Positions 51,125-64,000 of a stretch of DNA of 64,000 bases are shown here, one piece after another (the first letter of the stretch is position 1; the number at the start of each line of letters is the position of its first letter). The notes under the pieces are model-generated. The model was given only the letters and a program-made list of their open reading frames with translations. It searched no databases and was not told the DNA's origin. Position numbers and translations under genes: made by a program. Source of the stretch: Symsagittifera roscoffensis (taxonomy: Eukaryota; Xenacoelomorpha; Acoela; Convolutidae); NCBI RefSeq assembly GCF_963678635.1, contig NC_087070.1, positions 47,103,467-47,167,466 of the forward strand, in the 5' to 3' direction.

Positions 51125-54100
51125 ATTAAATGAAGGGTTTAAACTTTTGATTTCTGTTTGATGAAACAGTATCTTCTGATGGAGACAGTAGATTGATACT
51201 CTGTAGTAATAAACCATTGCAATATTTTGGTACTCTGTGGTACAAACAAACAATTTTTTGATGGAGTTTCAACTTTTTCTGAATATTTACACCTCTGATA
51301 CAAGAAACAAGCTCCAACTAAATGATGTCAAACGACTAACTTTATTTTCTTCACTTGCGTGTCGTTTTTTCTGCCTTTATACAAGATACAGTGATTAATT
51401 AAAACATATGTATGCTGAAACAATTTTTTCTGTCGGATGTACTAGTTTGGTACTCTGCAAAAAAAGTCTTTTTGCAAAAGTTTGGCAATCTGGAGTACGA
51501 AAGAGCTACTACTCGTCGCAGTTTCAACTCCTCCCAAACATCTACAACCTTGATACAAGACAAAATTTTTAACTCATTGATTTCCTACAAAATTTTTAAG
51601 TTATTCTCCTGCGTGTCATTTTTTTGCAGCTTTACAAAAATCAAGATTGAAATATGACATATTGGAAACAATTTTTTTGTTGGAGGCAGTAGTTTGGTAC
51701 TCCAGAGTATAAATCTGTTGCAATAGCTTGGCATTCTGGTTAGCGAAAGAGCAGCTATTTCGAGGCAGTCTCAACTCGTCCCAAATATCTACGTCCCTTA
51801 TACAAAAAAAAAGATTCATGTCGTTGACTTCACACAACTAACTTAATTTTATTCATTTGTTGTCGTTTTTTCTGCATTAATATAAGATGCAGGGTTAAAA
51901 GTTTGAGATATGTCTGCTGAAACATTTTTTTTTCAGTTGCAGGCAGTAGTTTAATTCTCTGGAAAAAAATCTTTTTCAAAAGCTTGACACTCTGGAGTAC
52001 AGAAGAGCAAACCTATAAATAAACTTTTAACCCTTCTCAAATATTTTTTACCCCTGGTATACAAACACAAAAACTCGTTGTTTTGAAAAAAAATTCTGTT
52101 TGATTCACTTGTATGTCATTTCTTCCCTATTTTATATAAGATACAGATTTACAATTTGATTTGAATTATGATTGATGAAACAGTATGTTCTGTCGGAAGC
52201 AGTAGTTTGGTACTCTAGAGTAAAAATCTGTTGTATTAGTTTGGCATTCTGGTTAACAGAAGAGCAACTATTTCGACAAAGTTTCAACTCACCGAAATAT
52301 CTACATACCTGATAAAAAAAATTTCATGTCGTTGATTTCACACAATTTTTTTATCATGTGCAGTCGTTTTTTCTGCAGCAATATCAGATGCAAGGCTAAA
52401 ATTTCGACATATGTCTCGTGAAACATTTTTTTTATTAGAGGCAGTATTTTGATACTTTCGAAAAAATCTTTTTCAAAAGTTTGGCACTCTGGAGTACAGA
52501 AGAGCAAACTTAATAATAAACTTTTAACACTTCTCTAATAAGTTTAACTCTGAAATACAAGAACTAAAACTCATTGTTTTCAATAATCAATTCTGTTTGA
52601 TTCAATTGATGTCATTTCTTTCTGATTTTATATAGGATACAGACTTACAATTTGAATTATGATTGATGAAACAGTATATTCTGTTGGAGTCAGTAGTTTG
52701 ATACTCTGAAGTAAGAAACTACTATTAGTTTCCAACTCTAGAGTACGTATGAAAAATCAAATCTTTCGATATAGTTTCGATTCCTCCCAAATATTTACAA
52801 CCCTGATAAAAAAAAAATTTTCAACTCAATCGAATAAACAAAGAGCTCCTTGTAATAAAATTTTATGTCCTGTTCTCTGCAGCTATGGAAGATAAAGGTT
52901 TAAACTTTGACATCTTTGATTAAAAAGTTCCTTCTGTTGGAGGCAGTAGTTTAAATGTCTGGAGTAAGATTTTATTATAATAGTTTGGTACTCTGTGGTA
53001 CGAAAGACCAGCAATTTTCATGCAGTTTCAATTCTTGCCAGAACTAACTATAATTTATTCACTTGCGTGACATTTTTTTTTGCAGCTATACAAGATACAG
53101 GGTTAAGTTTTGACATATGTTTTTTGAAACAATATTTTCTGCTGGAGGCAGTAGTTTGGTACTCTAGAGTGACAACCTGTTGCAGTAAATTGGTGTTCTG
53201 AATTATGAAACGGCAACTATTTCGACGCAGTTTCATCTTTTCCCAATTAGCTACATCCCTGATACAAGAAAAAGTTTCAATTCATTGATTTCACACAATT
53301 AATTAAATTTATTCATTTGCGCGACAGTTCTTTAGCAGCATTTCAAGATGAGGGGCTAAATATTTGACATATGTCTGTTGAAACAATTTTTCTGTCGAGG
53401 CAGTAGTTTCAAACTCTAGAAAAAAATCCAGTGCAAAAGATTGGCATTCTGGAGTACGAAAGAGCAAATTTTTCGAGGAAGTTTGAAACTCTTCCCAAAT
53501 GTCTAATTCTCTGATACAAAAAAAAAGTTTCGACCCATTGTTATCAATAAAAAAACTCCATTTTTTTAACTTGTATGTCGTTTCATCTGCAAGTTTAAAA
53601 AACAAAGTGATAAAATTTGGCGGATGGTTGATGCAAGAGCGTCTTCTGTTTTATTCACTTCTATGTGGTTTTTTCCTGAAACTTCATAAGATACAGGGTC
53701 AAAGTTTGATATATAATTGATGAAACAGTGTTCTCAAATATCTGAACCTCTGATTTGAAAGACGTTTCAAGCCCTTTGTATCAACAAAAAATTCTGTTTT
53801 ATCAAGTGTATATACTTTTCTGCAATTATTGGTAATACAGTGTCAAAAAGTAACATTTGATTGATGAAACAGTTTTTTTTGTTGGTTGCAATAATATGAT
53901 ACTCTGAAGCAGGAATACTCTGGATACTTTTTCAGTTACTTGTTACTTTTTTGATGAATTTATGATGTTTCACTTCCTTCCAATAACCTATACCCCTCTT
54001 CTAAGTTTATCAACTCATTGTTTTCAACAAACATTTCTGTTTTTTTTTCCAGTTGCATGTCGTTTCTTTCTGCAACTAAATAGGATACAAATTTAAAAAA

Positions 54101-57100
54101 TAGCAAATGATTTTTGAAACAGTATGCTCTGTTGGCGGCAGTATTGTGATACTCTAAGGGAGGAATCTATTGCAATGCTTCGTTTTATGGAACACAAAAA
54201 TGCATTTCTTACAATGAAGTCTTATCTCTTTCCATTTATAAATAAATCTGATACAAGAAAAACTTTCAACTCACCGTTTTCAAAAATCAACTCGATTTTA
54301 TTTACTTGTATAACGTTTTTTCTTCAGCTATACATTAGACATGGTTAGTATTTCAGTTAAGTTAGATGAAACTGTATCTATTGTTGGAAGCTGTAGGTTG
54401 ATACTCTGGAGTAATAGTCTATTGCGTTAGTTTGATAGTCTGGAGTACAAAAGAGCAACTATTTCGACATGTTTTTAACTCTTCTCTTATAATATCTAAA
54501 CCCCTAATGCAAGAAAAAGTTTCAAGTCGCTAATTTCACACGTTTAACTTTCATTTATACTTTTGCGTGTCGTTTTTACTGCAGCTTTATAAAATACAGT
54601 TTCAAAAATTGACATAATATTGGTGAAACAGTCTCTTTTGTTGGAGGCAGTAGTTTGATACTCTGCAGAAGAAAACGATTGCAATAGTTTGGTAGTCTGG
54701 AGTACAAAAGAGCAACTCTTTCGATGAAGTTTCAAACACTTCTCAAATATCTACACCTGTGCAACAAGAAAAAGTTTCGAACCATTTTTATCTGCAGCTA
54801 TATAGAATTGATTTGTAAAATTTGGTATATTTTTGATGAAAAAGTTTTTTCTGTTGGAGGCAGTAGTTTGATACTCTGCAGTTGAAAACTATCGCAATAG
54901 TTTGTTAGTATGGAGTGCAAAATAGCAAATCTTTCGATAAATTCCAAACTCTTCTAAAATATATGCACCTCTGAAACAAGAAAAAAATCCACTCATTGTT
55001 ATCGAAAAACAAATCCATTTCAATCACTTGTATACCGTATGTTCTGCAATTATAGAAGATACAGGACAAAGTTTTGACATATGGTTGATGAAACAGTAAA
55101 TTCAGCAGAAGGCAGTAAATTGTTACTTGGAGTTTGAAATTGATGTAGTAATTTGTTACTCTGGAGAATGAAAAAGCTCGATGAAATTATGAATTTTCAA
55201 CTCCTTTCAATTACCTACATCCCTCTTTCAAAATTTTCAACTCAGCGTTTTCAACCGCCAACACTGTTTCTTTTCACTTGTCAAAGTTTGACTAATGATT
55301 GATGAAACAGTGTTTTTTGTTGGAGTCAGCAGTTTGGTACTCTGAAGTAAAAAATCTTTTGCAATATTTTGGTGATCTGGAGTGCGAAAGAGAAACTCTT
55401 TCGACATAGTTTAAACTCTTCCCAATTATCAACACCACTCACGCAAACAACATTTTTACGTCATTGATTTCACGCAATTAACTACACTTTATACACTTGT
55501 GTGTCGATTCTACTGCAGCCATACAAAATACAGTTTTAAAGTTTGACATAATATCGACGAAAAAATTTTTTCTGCTGGGGAAAGTAATTTGATACTCTAC
55601 AGGCAAAAACTATTGCAAAAGTTTGGTAACTTGGAGTATAAAAGAGCAAAATTTTCGATAAAGTTTCAAACACTTCCATTAATATCTACACATCTGTAAC
55701 AAGGAAAAGTTTCGACAATTTTTTAGCAAACAAACAACTCCAATTCATTCACTTGCATGTCGGTCTTTCTGCATTTATATAAGAAACAGGTTTAAAAATT
55801 GACATGTGATTGATGAAACTTATCTACAACCCTCTTTTTAAACATTTCAACTCAGTATTTTTAACCAGCAACTCTGTTTTCTACTTTTTGTCATTTTTTT
55901 CCACAGAACTTCATAGGATACACGGTCAAAGTATGATCGATGAAACAATGTCTTTTGCTCAAGGCTGTAGTTTGATGCCCTGAAAAAGCAATCTATTTCA
56001 GTAAAGTAGTAATCCGGAGAACGAAAGCGAAAAGATAGCGAAGAAGTTTCAACTATTCTCAAATACCTCTGATTTGAAAAACGTTTCAATTCAAATTTTT
56101 CAAGAAGCAAGTTTTATCAAGAATTTTTTTTTCTGCAATTATTCGGAATACAGTGTCAAAAAGTATAATTTGATTGATCAAAAAGTTTTTTTTGTTGGTT
56201 GCAATAATATGATACTCTGAAGCAGGAATCTTTTCCAAAAAAAATTAGCTGTTGGAGTTTTAATTGGCAAATCTAACAACAAAGTTTGAATTCGTCTCAA
56301 GAACCTACAACCCTGAAATACAAACACTTCAATTCATTGTTTTCAACAAACAATTTTTTTTCAGTTGTATTGCATTTTTTTTCTGCAACTAAATAAAATA
56401 CAGGTTTAAAATCTGATTTATTATTGAAGAAACAATCTTTTCTTTTGGAGGCAGTAGTTTAATACTCTGCAGCAGAAAATATTGCAATTATTCAGTAGTC
56501 CGGAGTATAAAAAAAGCAAATTTTCGATGAAGTTTCAAACATTTTGGAAATATCTACACCATTGAAAAAAGAAAAAATTTCGACTCAGTGTTTCCAAGTA
56601 AACAATTCCTTTGTAGTCATTTGCATGTCTTTTTTTTCTGCATTTATAGAAGAAACAGGGTTAAAGTTTGACATATGAATGGTGAAATAGTTTATTCTCT
56701 AGACAAAGATGCAGAAAATTGATGCTTAGAAATTAAATTTATTGCTGTATTTTGTAACTCTGGATACTTTTTCAGTTACTTGTTACTTTTTTGATGAAAT
56801 TATGATGTTTCACTTCCTTCCAATAACCTATACCCCTCTTCTAAGTTTATCAACTTATTGTTTTCAACAAACAGTTCTGTTCTTTTTCCAGTTGCATGTC
56901 GTTTCTTTCTGCAACTAAATAGGATACAAATTTAAAAAATAGCGAATGATTATTGAAACAGTATGCTCTGTTGGCGGCAGTATTGTGATACTCTAAGGGA
57001 AGAATCTATTGCAAAATTTCGTTTTATGGAACACAAAAATGCATTTCTCACAATGAAGTCTTATCTCTTCCCATTTATATACAATCCTGATACAAGAAAA

Positions 57101-60100
57101 ACTTTCAACTCGCCATTTTCAAAAATCAACTCGATTTTATTTACTTGTATAACGTTTTTTCTTCAGCTATACATTAGACATGGTTAGTAGTTCAGTTAAG
57201 TTAGATGAAACTGTATCTGTTGTTGGAAGCTGTAGGTTGATACTCTGGAGTAAAAGTCTATTGCGTTAGTTTGATAGTCTGGAGTACAAAAGAGCCACTA
57301 TTTTGCTGCAATTTTAAAATTTCCCAAATATCTATAACCCTAATACAAGCAAAGGTTTCAGTTCATTGATTTCACACAATTACTGTATTTCATTCATTTG
57401 CTTGTCAATATTTTTTTGGTTTGAGGCAGTAGTTCGATACTTTATAGTAAAAATCTATTGCATTAATTTGGTAGCCTGGAGTATCGATGCAATCGATGCA
57501 GTTTCAACAGTTCCAAAGTATCTACACCTTTGATCCAAGTTAAATATTCAAATCAATGATTTCACACAATTAACTTTTTTTATCACTTGCGGGTAATTTT
57601 TTCTGCAGCTAATTAAGATTGGGTTTTAAAACTTTACATAAGTTTGATGAACAACGTTTTCTGTTGGAAGAAGTACCTGATATTTTGGAGTAATAATTTT
57701 TTTGCAATAGTTTGGTGGTTTGGAGTACAAAAGTACAATTCCTACGTCGAAGTCTTAAGTCTTCCCATTTATCTACGTTCTGATGCAAGAAAAAGTCTCA
57801 AGTCGTTAATTTCACAAAACTAACTACAATTTATACAGTTGCATGTCGTTTTTACTGCAGCTATATATGATACAATTTTAAAGTTTGACATTTGTTGATG
57901 AAACAACCTTTTCTGTTGGAGTCAGTAGTTTGATACTCTGCTGTCAAAAAGTATAATTTGATTGATGAAACAGTTTCTTTTTGTTGGTTGCAATAATACG
58001 ATACTCTGAAGCAGGAATCTTTTCCAAAAAAAATTAGCTGTTGGAGTTTCAATTGGCAAATCTAACAACAAAGTTTGAATTCTTCTCAAAAACCTGCAAC
58101 CCTGAAATACAAAAACTTCAATTCATTGTTTTCAACAAATATTTTTTTTTCAGTTGTATTGCATTTTTTTTCTGCAACTAAATAAAAACAGGTTTAAAAT
58201 CTGATTTATTATTGATGAAACAATCTTTTCTTTTGGAGGCAGTAGTTTGATACCCTGCAGCAGAAAATATTGCAATTATTTAGTAGTCCGGAGTATAAAA
58301 AAGCAAATTTTTTGATGAAGTTTCAAAACTTTTGAAAATATCTACACCATTGAAAAAAGAAAAAAAATCGACTCAGTGTTTCCAATTAAACAATTCCGTT
58401 TTACTCACTTGCATGTCTTTTTTTTCTGCATTTATAGAAGAAAACGGGTTAGTTTGACATGTGACTGATGAAACTTATCTACAACCCTCTTTTAAAATAT
58501 TTAGACTCAGTTTTTTTAGCCAGCAACTCTGTTTTTTACTTCTTTGTCATTTCTTCCACAGAACTTCATAGGATACACGGTCAATGTATGATCGATGAAA
58601 CAATGTCTTTTGCTCAAGGTTGTAGTTTGATGCCCTGAAAAAGCAATCTATTTCGGTAAAGTAGTTCTCCGAAGAACGAAAGCGAAAAGATATCGAAGAA
58701 GGTTCAACTATTCTCAAATACCTCTGATTTGAAAAACGTTTCAATTCAATTTTTTCAAGAAGCAACTCTGTTTTAACAAGAGATTTTTTTCTGCATTTAA
58801 TTAGGATACAGAGTCAATACATAATATTCGATTGGTTAAACAGTATTTAAAGTTGGATGCAGCAATTGACACTCTAGTTAATTTTAGTAGCAAAGCGGAA
58901 TCTACTTAAAATACAGTTTTAAAATCTGATTTTTCATTGATGAAACAATCTTTTCTTTTGGAGGCAGTAGTTTGATACTCTGCAGCAGAAAACATTGCAA
59001 TTATTTAGTAGTCCGGAGTATAAGAAAATAAATTTTTTGATGAAGTTTCAAACATTTTGGAAATATGTACACCATTGAAAAAAGAAAAAATTTCGACTCA
59101 GTGTTTCCAAGTAAACAATTCCGTTTTACTCATTTGCATGTCTTTTTTTTCTGCATTTATAGAAGAAACAGGGTTAAAGTTTGACATATGAATGGTGAAA
59201 TAGTTTATTCTCTAGACAAAGATGCAGAAAATTGATGCTTAGAAATTAAATTTATTGCTGTATTTTGTTACTCTGGATACTTTTTCAGTTACTTGTTATT
59301 TTTTTGATGAATATATGATGTTTCACTTCCTTCCAATAACCTATACCCCTCTTCTAAGTTTATCAACTCATTGTTTTCAACAAACAGTTCTGTTTTTTTC
59401 CAGTTGCATGTCGTTTCTTTCTGCAACTAAATAGGACACAAATTTAAAAAATAGCAAATGATTTTTGAAACAGTATGCTCTGTTGGCGGCAGTATTGTGA
59501 TACTCTAAGGGAAGAATCTATTGCAATGCTTCGTTTTATGGAACACAAAAATGCATTTCTTACAATGAAGTCTTATCTCTTTCCATTTATAAATAAATCT
59601 GATACAAGAAAAACTTTCAACTCACCGTTTTCAAAAATCAACTCGAAAACTACTGGAGGCAGTAGTTTGGTACTCTAGAGTGACAACCTGTTGCAGTAAA
59701 TTGGTGTTCTGAATTATGAAACGGCAACTATTTCGACGCAGTTTCATCTTTTCCCAATTAGCTACATCCCTGATACAAGAAAAGGTTTCAATTCATAGAT
59801 TTCACACAATTAATTAAATTTATTCATTTGCGCGACAGTTCTTTAGCAGCATTTCAAGATGAGGGGCTAAATATTTGACATATGTCTGTTGAAACAATTT
59901 TTCTGTCGAGGCAGTAGTTTCAAACTCTAGAAAAAAATCCAGTGCAAAAGATTGGCATTCTGGAGTACGAAAGAGCAAATTTTTCGAGGAAGTTTGAAAC
60001 TCTTCCCAAATGTCTAATTCTCTGATACAAAAAAAAAGTTTCGACCCATTGTTATCAATAAAAAAACTCCATTTTTTTACTTGTATGTCGTTTCATCTGC

Positions 60101-63100
60101 AAGTATAAAAAACAAAGTGATAAAATTTGGCGGATGGTTGATGCAAGAGCGTCTTCTGTTTTATTCACTTCTATGTGGTTTTTTCCTGAAACTTCATAAG
60201 ATACAGGGTCCAAGTTTGATATATAATTGATGAAACAGTGTTCTCAAATATCTGAACCTCTGATTTGAAAGACGTTTCAAGCCCTTTGTATCAACAAACA
60301 ATTCTGTTTTATCAAGTGTATATATTTTTCTGCAATTATTGGTAATACAGTGTCAAAAAGTAACATTTGATTGATGAAACAGTTTTTTTTGTTGGTTGCA
60401 ATAATATGATACTCTGAAGCAGGAATACTCTGGATACTTTTTCAGTTACTTGTTACTTTTTTGATGAATTTATGATGTTTCACTTCCTTCCAATAACCTA
60501 TACCCCTCTTCTAAGTTTATCAACTCATTGTTTTCAACAAACAGTTCTGTTTTTTTCCAGTTGCATGTCGTTTCTTTCTGCAAGTAAATAGGATACAAAT
60601 TTAAAAAATAGCAAATGATTTTTGAAACAGTATGCTCTGTTGGCGGCAGTATTGTGATACTCTAAGGGAAGAATCTATTGCAATGCTTCGTTTTATGGAA
60701 CACAAAAATGCATTTCTTACAATGAAGTCTTATCTCTTTCCATTTATAAATAAATCTGATACAAGAAAAACTTTCAACTCACCGTTTTCAAAAATCAACT
60801 CGATTTTATTTACTTGTATAACGTTTTTTCTTCAGCTATACATTAGACATGGTTAGTGTTTCAGTTAAGTTAGATGAAACTGTATCTATTGTTGGAAGCT
60901 GTAGGTTGATACTCTGGAGTAAAAGTCTATTGCGTTAGTTTGATAGTCTGGAGTACAAAAGAGCAACTATTTTGCTGCAATTTTAAAATTTCCCAAATAT
61001 CTATAACCCTGATACAAGCAAAGGTTTCAGTTCATTGATTTCACACAATTACTGTATTTCATTCATTTGATTGTCAATAATTTTTTTGTTTGAGGCAGTA
61101 GTTCGATACTTTATAGTAAAATTCTATTGCATTAATTTGATAGCCTGGAGTATCGATGCAATTGATGCAGTTTCAACAGTTCCAAAGTATCTACATCTTT
61201 GATCCAAGTAAAATATTCAAATCATTGATTTCATACAATTAACTTTTTTTTTTCACTTGCGGGTAATTTTTTCTGCAGCTAATTAAGATAGGGGTTTAAA
61301 AATTTACATATGTTTGATGAACAACGTTTTCTGTTGGAGGAAGTACTCTGATACTTTGGAGTAATAATTTTTTGCAATAGTTTTGTGGTTCGGAGTACAA
61401 AAGTACAATTCTTACGTCGAAGTCTTAAATCTCCCCATTTATCTACGTTCTGATGCAAGAAATAGTTTCAAGTCGTTAATTTCACACAATTAACTACAAT
61501 TTATACAGTTGCGTGTCGTTTTTACTGCAGCTATTTATGATACAATTTTAAAGTTTGACATATTGTTATTGAAACAATCTTTTCTGTTGGAGTCAGTAGT
61601 TTGATACTCTGCTGCAGAAAACTATCGCAATGGTTTGGTAGTCTGAATGATAAACTCCTACGGTGAAGTCTTAATTCGTTCCATATATCTACAATCCTGA
61701 TACAAAAAAATCTTTCAGCTCATTTTTTTCCAAATTCGACTCAATTTTTTAAACTGTATAACGTTTTTTCTGCAGCTACACATTATAAAGAATTAGTATT
61801 TGACTTAGGTTTGATGAAACTTTATCTTTTGTTGGAGACAGTAGGATGATAATCTGGGATAAAAATCAATTGCTTTAGTTTGGTAGTCTGGAGTACAAAA
61901 GAGCAACTCTTTCGACATGTTTTTAACTCTTCTCTTATTTCTAAACCCCTGATCCAAGAAAAAGTTTCAAGTCCCTAATTTCACACGTTTAACTTTCATT
62001 GATACTTTTGCGTGTCGTTTTTACTGCAGCTTTATAAAAAACAGTTTAGAAAAATGACATAATATTGGCGAAACAGTCTTTTTTGTTGGAGGCAGTAGTT
62101 TGATACTCTGCAGAAGAAAACGATTGCAATAGTTTGGTAGTCTGGAGTACAAAAGAGCAACTCTTTTGATGAAGTTTCAAACACTTCTCAAATATCTACA
62201 CCTCTGCAACAAGAAAAAGTTTCGAACCGTTTTTATCAAAAAATAACTCACTTGCCAGTCGTTTTTACTGCAGCTTTATAAAATTGACTTGTGAAATTTG
62301 GTATATTTTTGATGAAAAAATCTTTTCTGTTGGAGGCAGTAGTTTGATACTCTGCAGTTATAACTATCGCAATTGTTTGGTAGTCTGGAGTGCAAAAGAG
62401 CAAACCTTTCGATAAATTCCAAACTCTTCTAAATTATATGTACCTCTGAAACAAGGAAAAAATCCACTCCTTGTTATCGAAAAACAAATCCATTTCAATC
62501 ACTTGTATGCCGTATGTTTTGCATTTATAGAAGATACAGGACTAAGTTTTGACATATGGTTGATGAAACAGTATATTTTATTTTGCAGAAGGCAGTAAAT
62601 TGTTACTTGGAGTTTGAAATTGATGTAGTAATTTGTTACTCTGGAGAATGAAAAAGCTCGATGAAATTATGAATTTTCAACTCCTTTCAATTACCTACAT
62701 CCCTCTTTCAAAATTTTCAACTCAGCGTTTTCAACCGCCAACACTGTTTCTTTTCACTTGTCAAAGTTTGACTAATGATTGATGAAACAGTGTTTTTTGT
62801 TGGAGTCAGCAGTTTGGTACTCTGAAGTAAAAAATCTTTTGCAATATTTTGGTGATCTGGAGTGCGAAAGAGAAACTCTTTCGACATAGTTTAAACTCTT
62901 CCCAATTATCAACACCACTCACGCAAACAACATTTTTACGTCGTTGATTTCACGCAATTAACTACACTTTATACACTTGTGTGTCAATTCTTCTACTGCA
63001 GCCATACAAAATACAGGTTTAAAGTTTGACATGTGACTGATGAAACAATTTTTTTCTGTTGGAGACAGTAATTTGATATTTGATACTCTATAGGTAAAAA

Positions 63101-64000
63101 CTATTGCAAACGTTCGGTAACTTGGAGTACAAAAGAGCAAATTTTTCGATAAAGTTTCAAATCCTTCCATTAAAATCTACACATCTGTAACAAGAAAAAG
63201 TTTCGACAAATTTTTAGCAAACAAACAACTCCAATTCATTCACTTGCATGTCGTTTTTTCTGCATTTATATAAGAAACAGGTTTAAAGTTTGACATGTGA
63301 CTGATGAAACTTATCTACAACCCAATTTTAAAATATTTCAACTCAGTATTTTTAACCAGCAACTCTGTTTTCTACTTTTTGTCAATTTTTTCCACAGAAC
63401 TTCATAGGATACACGGTCAAAGTGATCGATGAAACAATGTCTTTTGCTCAAGGCTGTAGTTTGATGCCCTGAAAAAGCAATCTATTTTGGTAAAGTAGTT
63501 CTCCGGAGAACAAAAGCGAACAGATAGCGAAGAAGTTTCAACTATTCTCAAATACCTCTGATTTGAAAAACGTTTCAATTCAAATTTTTCATGAAGCAAC
63601 TCTGTTTTATCAAGAGTTTTTTTCTGCATATATTTAGGATACAGGGTCAATATGTAATATTTGATTGGTTAAACAGTATTTAAAGTTGGATGCAGCAATG
63701 GACACTCCAGTTAGTTTTAGTAGCAATACGGAATCTAGTTCAATAAGATTGTTTTTGGAGCATCATATGGCAAATCGAACAATGAACTTTGAATTCTTCT
63801 CAAGTACCTACAGCCCTGAAATACAAACTATTCAACTCAATGTTTTCAACAAAAATTATGCCTTAATCAATTATATGGCGGTTTTTTCTGTAACTAAACA
63901 GGATACAGGTTTATAAGTTAACAAATGAGTGATAAAACAGTATGCTCTGCTGGAAGCAGTAAAGTGATACTCAAGGGGAAGAATCTAGTGCAACCGTTTC
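51125..64000. repeat. Satellite array continuing to the window end, with higher-order repeats
   Basis: More than 50 diverged monomers of 200-255 bp in the same orientation as the arrays at 11100-14845 and 32700-36442. Superimposed are long near-identical blocks: 53141-54435 with 59655-60945; 54436-56110 with 61885-63610; 56150-56700 with 57950-58450; 56395-57110 with 58915-59640; 57290-57950 with 60960-61600. Offsets change between blocks, as expected from unequal exchange. Short frames such as the one at 54124, which recurs at 56963, 59475 and 60632, are simply copies of the same monomers. No gene. Confidence 0.88.
53141..54435. repeat. Higher-order block, duplicated at 59655-60945
   Basis: Nearly base-for-base identical over about 1.3 kb at an offset of about 6510. 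The match stops abruptly at the monomer near 54440, where 54436 onward instead matches 61885 onward. Confidence 0.8.

Noticed and set aside
51125-64000. Short ORFs repeated in the array, for example the 74-codon frame at 54124, 56963, 59475 and 60632
   Set aside because: They are copies of the same non-coding monomers. Period lengths are not multiples of three, and frames open and close between monomers.

Overview
The window is AT-rich nuclear DNA of an animal, probably an invertebrate. A spliced beta-thymosin gene (a family known only from Metazoa), a decayed Polinton/Maverick-type protein-primed DNA polymerase B, non-LTR-like reverse transcriptase remnants and long divergent satellite arrays all support this. 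The species cannot be named from the sequence. The only intact genes I can support are two copies of beta-thymosin. Almost everything else is repeat or transposon debris.

Layout: (1) Bases about 61-20053 (copy A) and about 20054-41876 (copy B) are head-to-tail copies of one segment, roughly 97% identical by eye in the stretches I compared. Each copy holds, in order: a minus-strand reverse transcriptase pseudogene (0.5-3.2 kb of the unit); a tRNA-derived SINE-like piece; a module that is single in A but three tandem 1.1-kb units in B; a two-exon beta-thymosin gene on the minus strand; AT-rich repeat modules; a 3.7-kb array of monomers of about 240 bp; and the left 5.2 kb of a Polinton-like element. 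(2) Bases 36443-51118 are the full-length Polinton-like element, 14.7 kb. It has terminal inverted repeats of about 0.5 kb, AGT-type ends and a perfect 6-bp target duplication (AGCTAT). It carries a broken polB gene on the plus strand near its right end and unrecognised minus-strand remnants elsewhere. (3) Bases 51119-64000 are the same satellite array resuming exactly at the Polinton target site, here with extensive higher-order duplication, and running off the window.

Reconstructed history (inference): a satellite array existed; a Polinton inserted into the AGCTAT of one monomer; the Polinton decayed; a 20-22 kb tandem duplication with its right breakpoint inside the Polinton copied the thymosin gene, the left part of the array and the left third of the Polinton; then copy B gained a 1.1-kb triplication and a template-switch hairpin while each copy suffered small deletions. 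The thymosin genes have stayed open. The Polinton ORFs show mostly amino-acid-changing differences between copies, as expected for dead DNA. An alternative to a true duplication is two divergent haplotypes joined during assembly.
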